DNA of 48,125 nt from NCBI GenBank assembly GCA_902826395.1, contig CADEER010000011.1, forward strand, positions 1 to 48,125, in the 5' to 3' direction. Source of the stretch: an uncultured bacterium (lineage in GTDB: Bacteria > Desulfobacterota > Binatia > HRBIN30 > CADEER01). The notes under the pieces are model-generated. The model was given only the letters and a program-made list of their open reading frames with translations, did not search any database and was not told where the DNA came from. This document shows positions 7,775 through 14,797 of this stretch, in pieces (the first letter of the stretch is position 1; each line of letters begins with the position of its first letter). The position numbers and the translations under genes were made by a program.

Positions 7775-8629
7775 TCAGCCCACGTGTTCCCAGGCGTGAT
7801 ACGAGCTACGGACCAGCGGCCCCGACTCGACGTGGCGAAAGCCCAACTGACGGGCGGCGTCGCCGATCTCTGCGAACTCCTGCGGAGGCACATACCGCTC
7901 GACCGGAAGATGCCGGCGGGTCGGCTGCAGGTACTGACCGAGTGTCACGATGTCACAGCGCACTTCGGCGAGATCGCGCAGTACGGCATCCACTTCGTCG
8001 CGCGTCTCGCCCAGGCCTAACATCAGACCTGTCTTGGTCAGCAGCCCCTCACGCCGATCCTTTGCCGCCGCCAGCAGGCGCAGGCTGCGGGAGTACTTGC
8101 CGCCCGGACGCGCCTTCTTGTACAGGCGCGGCACGGTCTCGGTGTTGTGGTTGAAGATGTCGACCGGCGCATCGACGACGGCGAAGAGCGCCGCATCGAG
8201 TCCTTGAAAGTCCGGCGTCAAGACTTCCACCGTGCAGCGGGGATCGCGATCCTTGACGGCTCGCGCCGTCGCAGCGAAATGGGCCGCGCCGCCGTCCGGC
8301 AGATCGTCGCGATCGACGGACGTGATCACCACATGGCGGAGACCGAGCCGCTCGACGGCCTCCGCGACCCGTCCCGGTTCACCGCCGTCGACCGGTTGCG
8401 GTCGCCCGTGCGCGACCGCGCAATACCCACAGTTCCGCGTGCAAACGTCGCCCAACAGCATGAAGGTAGCCGTCCGGTTCCCCCAGCATTCGGCGAGATT
8501 GGGACAGTGGGCTTCCTCGCACACCGTGTGCAGGCCGAGCTCACGCACAGCGGTACGCGTCGCCGCGTAGTCGCCGCGACCGGGTGCGCGAACCTTGATC
8601 CACTCCGGATGCCGCCGCTCGACGATCAC
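7775..8629 (-). CDS. lipA: Lipoyl synthase
   Basis: This radical SAM enzyme inserts two sulfurs into protein-bound octanoyl groups. Both iron-sulfur motifs are visible: the auxiliary CEEAHCPNLAEC and the radical-SAM CTRNCGYC. The C-terminal RSSYHAWEH carries the conserved serine that ligates the auxiliary cluster. The best start is GTG at 8629, which overlaps the lipB stop as GTGA and has GGGAG five bases upstream. Longer in-frame extensions are arginine-rich and antisense-like. The resulting 284 residues fit the family. It is translationally coupled to lipB. Confidence 0.95.
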   Translation of the reverse strand: MIVERRHPEWIKVRAPGRGDYAATRTAVRELGLHTVCEEAHCPNLAECWGNRTATFMLLGDVCTRNCGYCAVAHGRPQPVDGGEPGRVAEAVERLGLRHVVITSVDRDDLPDGGAAHFAATARAVKDRDPRCTVEVLTPDFQGLDAALFAVVDAPVDIFNHNTETVPRLYKKARPGGKYSRSLRLLAAAKDRREGLLTKTGLMLGLGETRDEVDAVLRDLAEVRCDIVTLGQYLQPTRRHLPVERYVPPQEFAEIGDAARQLGFRHVESGPLVRSSYHAWEHVG

Positions 8630-9348
8630 GACTCTCCCTCTACAGGAACCAAGCCGAGCTCGCGACATACCTGGCGCACCAGCACATCCTCGACTTCCTC
8701 TCGCGCCGGCGCGGCACCGAGCTCGCGTGCCATCGTCGTCACCGCCATGCCGGGCGCCCGGCAGGCCACGATGTTCTGGAAGAAGTCGACGTCGTTGCAG
8801 ACGTTGAGCGCGACACCGTGGAAGGCGATGTTGCGCTTCACGCCGATCCCGATGGCGGCGATCTTGCCTGCGGCGGTCCATGCCCCCGTTTGGCCGTCGA
8901 TCGCGTGGGCGCGAATGGCGAATTCCGCACAGGTCGCCACCAGGGCGCGCTCGAGCCCGCGTATGTAGCCCTGCACGTCGCGGCCGTGCCCGGGCAGACG
9001 GACGACCGGATAGGCGACGACCTGACCGGGACCGTGAAACGTCGCGCCGCCGCCGCGACCAATGCGAAACACCGGCACGCCCAAACGGGCCGGCGCTCCC
9101 ATCAGATCCGCGGCATCGGCACCGCGCCCGAGGGTGTACACGGCATCGTGCTCGAGGACGAAGATCGTCCCCCGCGCCGTGGAAGACGCCGCCAGCTCGG
9201 CTACCATCTCCTCTTGCAAGCGCAGCGCCGCGGCATAAGCAGTCCGACCGAGCTTGCGGATTCGAACTCGCACGGCCGGGCGCGGGGCTCGGGCGTTTGC
9301 CTCCGGCGACCGCCCTTCCGACGGGCGGCTCACTGCCTCGCTGGCCAT
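8626..9348 (-). CDS. lipB: Octanoyl-ACP:protein octanoyltransferase
   Basis: The 240-residue enzyme transfers octanoate from acyl carrier protein to lipoyl domains. Family motifs are RGGGATFHGPGQVVAYPV, the lysine in AAGKIAAIGI and the catalytic cysteine in IVACRAPGM. The first 25 residues are polar and poorly conserved, so translation might start further in. It begins 12 bases after the E2 acyltransferase stop and overlaps lipA by four bases, giving an E2-lipB-lipA operon in which the acceptor protein and both lipoylation enzymes are made together. Confidence 0.94.
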   Translation of the reverse strand: MASEAVSRPSEGRSPEANARAPRPAVRVRIRKLGRTAYAAALRLQEEMVAELAASSTARGTIFVLEHDAVYTLGRGADAADLMGAPARLGVPVFRIGRGGGATFHGPGQVVAYPVVRLPGHGRDVQGYIRGLERALVATCAEFAIRAHAIDGQTGAWTAAGKIAAIGIGVKRNIAFHGVALNVCNDVDFFQNIVACRAPGMAVTTMARELGAAPAREEVEDVLVRQVCRELGLVPVEGES

Positions 9349-9360
9349 GGCTCTACATGC

Positions 9361-10767
9361 TCACGAGACGCGACCCGCCGACATCACCAAGCCCAGCGGT
9401 TTCTCGAGGGCGTGCTTCAGCTCCTCCAAGAAACGCCCGGCCTCGACGCCGTTCACGACCCGGTGATCGCAGGCCAGAGTCAGCGTCATCGAGCGACCGG
9501 CGACCAACGCGCCATTCCGCACCAGCGCCCTCTCGCGCACGGCGCCTACCCCGAGAATCGATGCCTGAGGGGCGTTGATGATCGGCGTCAGCTCGTCGAC
9601 GTCCAACATGCCGATGTTGGACACGCTGATGGTGCCGCCGGTGAGATCGTCGGAGCGGAAGCGGCCTTTGCGCGTGCGGTCGACCAGGGCGACGGTTTGT
9701 TCGACGAGGTCGCGCAGGCCGAGCGCCTGAGCGCGGCGCACGACCGGCACCAGAAGGCCGTCGTCGAGCGCAACGACGACACCGATATTGACGTCGTCCA
9801 TCAGTTGGATCGAGTCGTCCACCCAAAGGGCGTTGAGGCGCCGGTGATTCGGCATCGCCAGGGCGATCGCTCGCAGCAGCAGATGGGTAACCGTCAACCC
9901 GGGCACCAACCCGTCGGCTCGAATCGTCTCGTAGAGGTTCATCAGCGCGTCGGCTTCGACGTCGGTGCGGACGTAGAAGTGCGGGATCTCGCGTTTCGAT
10001 TTTTCCATGCGCGCAGCGATGGTGCGCCGCATCCGCGACATCGTCTCGCCCGCATCGGGGCGAACCTCGGTCGCTCGTTCGGTCTCGGAGCCTCGTTCTT
10101 CGTCGCCTGATTCCCCGCGCGCGGCCGCCGCGCCGCGCTCCGTCTGCGCCGATCCTGGCGTCGCGGCCGAAGCGCTCTCGACATCGGCCTTGACGATTCT
10201 TCCACCCGGCCCGGAGCCACGTACGCGCGACAGATCGACACCCCGTTGCGCGGCGAGATCGCGCGCCACCGGAGAGGCGAGCGGCGCTTTCTCCGCGCGA
10301 GCTTCGCGACCGTGGCCATCGCCTTTCGGCGCCCGACGCTGCTCCCCTCGGGGCGCCTGCGCGCCGCGATCCTCGGTCCCGTCGCGCGCCGCCCCTTCGG
10401 CTCCGTCATCGGCCGCGGCATCGCGGTCGGGCCGCGCCCGGCGCGCGCCGCCGTCGTCCTCGTTGGCGCCATCGCCACTTTCATCCGCGGCCGCACCAGC
10501 ATCACCGCCAGCAGAGGGAGTCGATTCACCGCCGCCATCGAGCACCGCCAGCACCGCGCCGACCGCCGCCACACCGCCCGCTTGCACGACGATCTCGCTG
10601 ACCACCCCGGAGTCCTCGGCTTCGATCTCGACGTCGGCTTTGTCGGTCTCGACCTCCGCGATCGGATCGCCGGCAGCCACCGACTGGCCCTTGCTGACGA
10701 TCCAGCGGATCACCGTGCCCTCCTCCATGTTGTCGGAGAGCTTGGGCATGCGAATCTCTACACTCAT
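9361..10767 (-). CDS. 2-oxo acid dehydrogenase E2 (lipoyl acyltransferase)
   Basis: The 468-residue E2 has a lipoyl domain at residues 1-75 with the lipoylated lysine K43 in ETDKADVE, a long alanine/glutamate/arginine-rich linker, and an E1/E3-binding domain around SPVARDLAAQRGVDLSRV. The catalytic acetyltransferase domain ends near ACDHRVVNG. The catalytic histidine H435 is present, but the usual aspartate two turns on (DHRVVDG) is asparagine N439. No E1 or E3 genes are visible here, so pyruvate, branched-chain or acetoin specificity cannot be assigned. It leads the lipB-lipA operon. Confidence 0.9.
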   Translation of the reverse strand: MSVEIRMPKLSDNMEEGTVIRWIVSKGQSVAAGDPIAEVETDKADVEIEAEDSGVVSEIVVQAGGVAAVGAVLAVLDGGGESTPSAGGDAGAAADESGDGANEDDGGARRARPDRDAAADDGAEGAARDGTEDRGAQAPRGEQRRAPKGDGHGREARAEKAPLASPVARDLAAQRGVDLSRVRGSGPGGRIVKADVESASAATPGSAQTERGAAAARGESGDEERGSETERATEVRPDAGETMSRMRRTIAARMEKSKREIPHFYVRTDVEADALMNLYETIRADGLVPGLTVTHLLLRAIALAMPNHRRLNALWVDDSIQLMDDVNIGVVVALDDGLLVPVVRRAQALGLRDLVEQTVALVDRTRKGRFRSDDLTGGTISVSNIGMLDVDELTPIINAPQASILGVGAVRERALVRNGALVAGRSMTLTLACDHRVVNGVEAGRFLEELKHALEKPLGLVMSAGRVS

Positions 10768-10846
10768 GACGACCTCAGGCGGGTCGAGCCCACGGTTGGT
10801 GACGCGGCGGCTCGAGGTTCGACGGACGCAATCGACACTAGCCCAT

Positions 10847-10860
10847 CGCCACCGGTGGCG
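10847..10860. repeat. 14-bp perfect palindrome between rnhB and the E2 gene
   Basis: CGCCACCGGTGGCG is self-complementary without a spacer. It lies in the 121-base gap between the rnhB stop and the E2 start, upstream of the E2-lipB-lipA operon. It could be a dimeric repressor site or a chance palindrome in GC-rich DNA. Confidence 0.3.
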
Positions 10861-10888
10861 CGAACATCACTGTGGCAGCGGGTCGCCG

Positions 10889-11536
10889 CTACGCGAACGG
10901 CAACCGCGTCTGTCGCACCGGTGTGAACGATCGACGGTGCTCGGGACACGGTCCGTAGCGATCGAGCGCGTCGAGGTGGCTCTTCGTCCCGTACCCCATG
11001 TGCCGGCCGAACCCGTATTCCGGATACGTCTCGTCGAGCGTGCGCATCCAATCGTCTCGATACTCCTTGGCGACGATCGATGCCGCGGCAATGGAGTAGC
11101 TGCGCGAGTCGCCTTTGATCAGCGAGCGCTGCGGAGCTTTCACCCCCGGAATCGTGCGCGCGTCGACGAGCAGTTCTTGCGGGGCGACTGCCAGACCTTC
11201 GACGGCGCGTCGCATGGCTTCCAGAGCACCGTGAAAGGTGTTCAGGCGGTCGACTTCAGCCGCCGACACGATGCCGATCGACCAGGCGACCGCCGTCTCG
11301 CGAATCGCCACCGCCAACTCGGCGCGCGTTTCGCGAAGCAGCTTCTTCGAATCGTCGATGCCGCGCAGCGACACTTCCGGCGGCAGGATCACCGCCGCGG
11401 CGACCAGGGGTCCGGCGAGCGGCCCCACGCCTACCTCATCGACTCCGCATACGTGCATGATGCCGCGCGCCCAGCTCGCCCGTTCGAGCTTCAGCAGTAC
11501 ACGCCGCCGAGCAGCCAACCGATGCGCTTTCGCCAC
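10889..11536 (-). CDS. rnhB: Ribonuclease HII
   Basis: The 215-residue enzyme cleaves RNA at RNA-DNA junctions and removes misincorporated ribonucleotides. Catalytic acidic residues are seen in GVDEVGVGPLAGP and later in VDARTIPG and SIVAKEYRDDWM, and the motif GYGTKSHLDAL is conserved. The GTG start at 11536 has GGAGGAG five bases upstream. It is divergent from the GspC-like gene with 147 bases between. Confidence 0.95.
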   Translation of the reverse strand: MAKAHRLAARRRVLLKLERASWARGIMHVCGVDEVGVGPLAGPLVAAAVILPPEVSLRGIDDSKKLLRETRAELAVAIRETAVAWSIGIVSAAEVDRLNTFHGALEAMRRAVEGLAVAPQELLVDARTIPGVKAPQRSLIKGDSRSYSIAAASIVAKEYRDDWMRTLDETYPEYGFGRHMGYGTKSHLDALDRYGPCPEHRRSFTPVRQTRLPFA

Positions 11537-11683
11537 GACCTCTCCTCCGCCGCTCCCATAGTCGCGGCGGCCGGCCCGATGTCAACGGTGCGCAACGCAG
11601 AAGCAGCTCGGTCCAACGACCAACGGCGCAGGCTCGACCTCTGCGCGAGACTTCCGTACCATCGCCGACAGCCCGTGCCCCCG

Positions 11684-12244
11684 ATGATTCGCCTCCTACC
11701 CGCACTCGCAGTGCTGCTCCTGGCCATTGCCGCGACGTGGTTTCTCGCGCGCCGCAGTGCCGATCCGGCGCCTCCTACCCCGGCTCCGGCAGCCGCGGCT
11801 CTCGCAACCGTCACCAGTCCCCCGGTGACGCCGGCCGTCGCAGCGACGACTCCGAGCCCCGGACATCGACTCGCCGGGACAGTCGTCGGCGACGTGCAAT
11901 TCGCGGTCATCGAGGCGCCAGACGGCAGCAACGAGCTCTACGGCATCGACGACCAGGTACCCGGCCTGGGCAAGCTGGTCGCGATCGGCGCTCGTTCCGC
12001 CACTTTCGAAGGAAATGACGGACGCTTCGACATGCCCCTGATCGCCGCGCCGACGCCGACGGCGCGCCCAGAGCGCAAGGCCAGACAAGAAGTGGCCGAC
12101 GACGAGCAGGCCGACGACGAATTCCTCTATGAGGAAGGGCTCGAGGACGAGGGCTACGACGAAGAAGTCGACGACTACGCCGAAGAAGACCAGGAGGGCG
12201 ACGACGCACCGCCCGAAGACGGCGGAGGAGGATTCACCCCCTAA
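11684..12244 (+). CDS. Orphan GspC/PulC-like membrane protein with acidic tail
   Basis: The 186-residue protein has a single N-terminal membrane helix (residues 2-21), a Pro/Ala/Thr-rich periplasmic linker (22-58), and a homology-region-like domain at 60-120 whose GTVVGD, AVIE, LYGIDDQVPG and KLVAIG resemble the HR domain of type II secretion subunit C. Residues 135-178 are almost entirely Asp and Glu with scattered Tyr. No other gsp gene is in the window. The start is chosen at the Met that begins the hydrophobic helix; the much longer upstream reading frame is antisense to two genes. Its stop overlaps the stop of the convergent PAS-receiver gene within CTAA (12241-12244). Confidence 0.65.
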   Translation: MIRLLPALAVLLLAIAATWFLARRSADPAPPTPAPAAAALATVTSPPVTPAVAATTPSPGHRLAGTVVGDVQFAVIEAPDGSNELYGIDDQVPGLGKLVAIGARSATFEGNDGRFDMPLIAAPTPTARPERKARQEVADDEQADDEFLYEEGLEDEGYDEEVDDYAEEDQEGDDAPPEDGGGGFTP

Positions 12245-13335
12245 TCGACGGACAGCGGCGCTCGGCCGGTCTGTTCGAGGATGGCCTTCTTCAGGCGAGC
12301 CGGATCGACGGGCTTCTTGAAGATGACGCTCTCCAGCCCTTCGAGACGACTTCTCTTGATGACGTGATCGCGGTCGTAATAGTAGCCGGTCATCAGGATG
12401 ACCGGGATCGAGCTGCGGCGCCGGACCTCTTTAAAAAGCTCGTAGCCGTCGAGGTCCGGCATCACGACGTCACTGACTACGATGTCGGGAGGATCGCTCT
12501 CGACCATCTCGAGAGCGCGCAAGCCGTCGGTCGCAACCTGGACGTGGCATCCGTCGGCCAGCAAGACATCCCGTAGCGATCGGCACACTCCCAGGTCGTC
12601 GTCGACCACCAGCACGCGCAGGCCGCGCAGGCCCTTCCCCGCCCCGTTCGCGGCCACCCGGCGCGCATTGGGCTCGCGGTGCACGTCGGTCATCTGCTGA
12701 CCTTCGAGATACTCCTTCGTCCCGTATTTGCCCTCGCGCGACATCAGCACCAGTTGATTGACGATCGCCTGGATCGCGAGGACCTCGCGACGTACCGCGT
12801 CGATCCTTTCCTCCTCGACGACTGCCTCGGCATCCGTCGCCCGGCGGCTGACGAATGCATGGAGTAGCTCGACCTCGTTGAGGATTACCTCGAGCGGACT
12901 GTTGATCTCGTGACAAAGCGCCACGGCGACCTCTCCGAGCGTCGCCAATCGATCCTTCCGCTGGATCTCGCGGATGTCTTTTGCGAAGCCGATCGAGCCG
13001 ATGTCGAGTCCGTTCTCGTCGTAGAGGATCGCTCCGGAGATCGCGACCGCAACATCCTCTTTCCAGCGGTTGCGAAAGCGTGTCTCGAAATTCTTCAGCT
13101 TGCCCGGCCCGCCGTGCTCGTCGCTGCGCATCGCATCCATCACTCGCCGGGCTTCCGCGAGAGAGGGGTAGAGCTTCTCTACGTGCTTGCCGAGAATCTC
13201 GGCGGCCGAGTAGCCGAGATTCTTCTCGGCGCCGTCGTTGTAGTAGATGATCGCGCCTTTGCGGTCGACGGCCACGACGATGTCCGTCGAGCTTTCGACG
13301 AGGCGCTCCAGATAAGAAGGAGGGAGTCGATCCAT
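12241..13335 (-). CDS. PAS / His-phosphotransfer-box / receiver protein lacking the kinase ATPase domain
   Basis: The 364-residue protein has a PAS domain (residues 8-125) ending in a PAC-like segment. A dimerisation helix follows with the histidine box LCHEINSPLEVILN (H142), and then a receiver domain at 238-355 with acidic residues D245-D247, phospho-acceptor D289, T316 and a lysine at 340/341. Between H142 and the receiver there are only about 95 residues, and no N, G1, F or G2 boxes of a HATPase domain are visible. It therefore probably cannot autophosphorylate and may be a phosphorelay partner of another kinase. The ATG at 13335 is chosen; a GTG one codon upstream is also possible. Confidence 0.82.
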   Translation of the reverse strand: MDRLPPSYLERLVESSTDIVVAVDRKGAIIYYNDGAEKNLGYSAAEILGKHVEKLYPSLAEARRVMDAMRSDEHGGPGKLKNFETRFRNRWKEDVAVAISGAILYDENGLDIGSIGFAKDIREIQRKDRLATLGEVAVALCHEINSPLEVILNEVELLHAFVSRRATDAEAVVEEERIDAVRREVLAIQAIVNQLVLMSREGKYGTKEYLEGQQMTDVHREPNARRVAANGAGKGLRGLRVLVVDDDLGVCRSLRDVLLADGCHVQVATDGLRALEMVESDPPDIVVSDVVMPDLDGYELFKEVRRRSSIPVILMTGYYYDRDHVIKRSRLEGLESVIFKKPVDPARLKKAILEQTGRAPLSVD

Positions 13336-13471
13336 CACGACATCGAATCCGGCAACCGAACCGGACTTCCCGACCTGAGTCGCCGAATCACGGCGATCGA
13401 CGACCCGATCTCTTCTTTTCGCCGGGCTCTCCGCCCCGCGCCGGCGGTCGACATGCCTCGTCCAGATTCCT

Positions 13472-14659
13472 TCAATGCGGGTCGACGAACCCTGCCGGGC
13501 GAACGAAATCGTCGCCGCGCCCCGGGGGCGTCGGTACCCTCTGCCGCTGTTTGCGCGCCAGGCGCATCAGCACCTTCATGGACGTCTCGAACTCGTCCAT
13601 CGCCCGGACTTCGAAGGCGCCATCGGCAACGGCGCGATCGAAGATCTCTTCGCCGAGCCGACTGCGCAACACGACGATCGTCCAGTCCATCGCCCCGACC
13701 CCGCCGCACGAGATGTCGGCCAGCTCGGCGGAGAAATCGGCGCAGTGGTGACACTCGGGCCGGGCGTACTCCTGCGCCTTCTTCAGGTTCATCTCCACCA
13801 GCTCACCATCGTGCTTGTAGATGAGAACCTTGCCCTTCACGTTGAACTTCTTGATCTCGGTCAACGGGATGCCCATCTCACCCTCGACGACATCGCGCAT
13901 CAGGCCGTCGAACGTGAACACCTCCGAGCAGAGGAGCCCGATGTTCAGCTTCACGCGATCGCCGTAGCCCTTGAGAAACTTGGTCTGTCGCTCGATGTGC
14001 TTCTCTTTCTTGCGGCCGTTGACGAGATACGCCGGGTCGGCGAGCTGCATCTTGCGCACCGGCGTGATCTGACACGGCACGCCGACGAAGGCGACGCGCT
14101 GCAGATCCAGCTTTTCCGCTTCCTCGAGAGCGAGGTTGTTCGGACAATAGGTGTACCAGGAGCTCGCACTCCGGATGATGTCGTCCACCGTGGTCACGGC
14201 GCGTGGTTTGGGCGCACACGGCTGATCCGGATCGACGGTCGACACGACGGCGCCATCGATGACGTCGTTGCGCCGCGCCCAGGCCAGCAGCCCGGTGACG
14301 ACGCCGCCGTCCTCGCAGCGACTCAGCACTTCGGGGTCGGTACAGCGCGCCGCCACGACCCGCCGGTAGGTGCCGAAGATGCCGCGGTACGCGTCGGCCC
14401 CTTCGTCACCGAAAACCCCCTCTGCGAGTTGGTGCTCTCGCGAGCCGAGGCGCGGGCAGACTTGCGCGCAGACGTCGCAGCCGATGCCCTCGCTGATGCC
14501 GCAGAAGTCGAAGGCGCCACCCTTCTTCGCCACCTGCTCGGGTTTGCCGTTGATGTAGTCGATGACGTTGTGCGGGCAGACGAGGACGCACGAGCCGCAC
14601 TCGCAGCAACTGCCGTAGGAGACGACTTCGTTCATCATCTCCTTGAACCTAGAGTGCAT
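13472..14659 (-). CDS. F420 hydrogenase/dehydrogenase beta-subunit-like iron-sulfur flavoprotein
   Basis: The 395-residue protein resembles the FrhB/FpoF family, which joins FAD and iron-sulfur clusters to coenzyme F420 or another two-electron carrier. Cysteine groups are CCECGSCVLVCP (about 18-29), CGISEGIGCDVCAQVCP (about 52-68), VPCQ, and CHHCADFSAELADISCGG toward the end. The domain order matches FrhB, but no hydrogenase or F420 biosynthesis gene is visible here. It could serve a ferredoxin-linked reductase instead of F420. Translation may start at 14659 or at either of two Mets eight or nine codons later, which follow AAGGAG. Confidence 0.85.
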   Translation of the reverse strand: MHSRFKEMMNEVVSYGSCCECGSCVLVCPHNVIDYINGKPEQVAKKGGAFDFCGISEGIGCDVCAQVCPRLGSREHQLAEGVFGDEGADAYRGIFGTYRRVVAARCTDPEVLSRCEDGGVVTGLLAWARRNDVIDGAVVSTVDPDQPCAPKPRAVTTVDDIIRSASSWYTYCPNNLALEEAEKLDLQRVAFVGVPCQITPVRKMQLADPAYLVNGRKKEKHIERQTKFLKGYGDRVKLNIGLLCSEVFTFDGLMRDVVEGEMGIPLTEIKKFNVKGKVLIYKHDGELVEMNLKKAQEYARPECHHCADFSAELADISCGGVGAMDWTIVVLRSRLGEEIFDRAVADGAFEVRAMDEFETSMKVLMRLARKQRQRVPTPPGRGDDFVRPAGFVDPH

Positions 14660-14671
14660 CAGTCTCTACCC

Positions 14672-14718
14672 AAATAAAAAACGGCGGGGCCGACCATGAC
14701 GTTTGGCCGCCCAGCCGT
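14672..14718 (-). terminator. Rho-independent terminator downstream of uvrC
   Basis: Read on the minus strand, a GC-rich hairpin (ACGGC...GCCGT with an inner GGCC/GGCC pair; plus coordinates 14681-14718) is followed at once by TTTTTTATTT. This is the clearest intrinsic terminator in the window. It separates uvrC from the FrhB-like gene. Confidence 0.75.
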
Positions 14719-14797
14719 GACAAATGGCCGTATCGACGTTCGTTCGTCTTCCACCGCAAAGCCCCGCTGCCATCCCAACCAACGACCTTTTCAACGG

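Noticed and set aside
10007-11683. Plus-strand frame continuing upstream of the GspC-like gene
   Set aside because: It is antisense to the E2 and rnhB genes and Arg/Ser/Pro-rich; the real gene begins at the Met opening a membrane helix at 11684.
12241-12244. Frameshift between the GspC-like and PAS-receiver genes
   Set aside because: They are on opposite strands and converge; both stop codons simply share CTAA.
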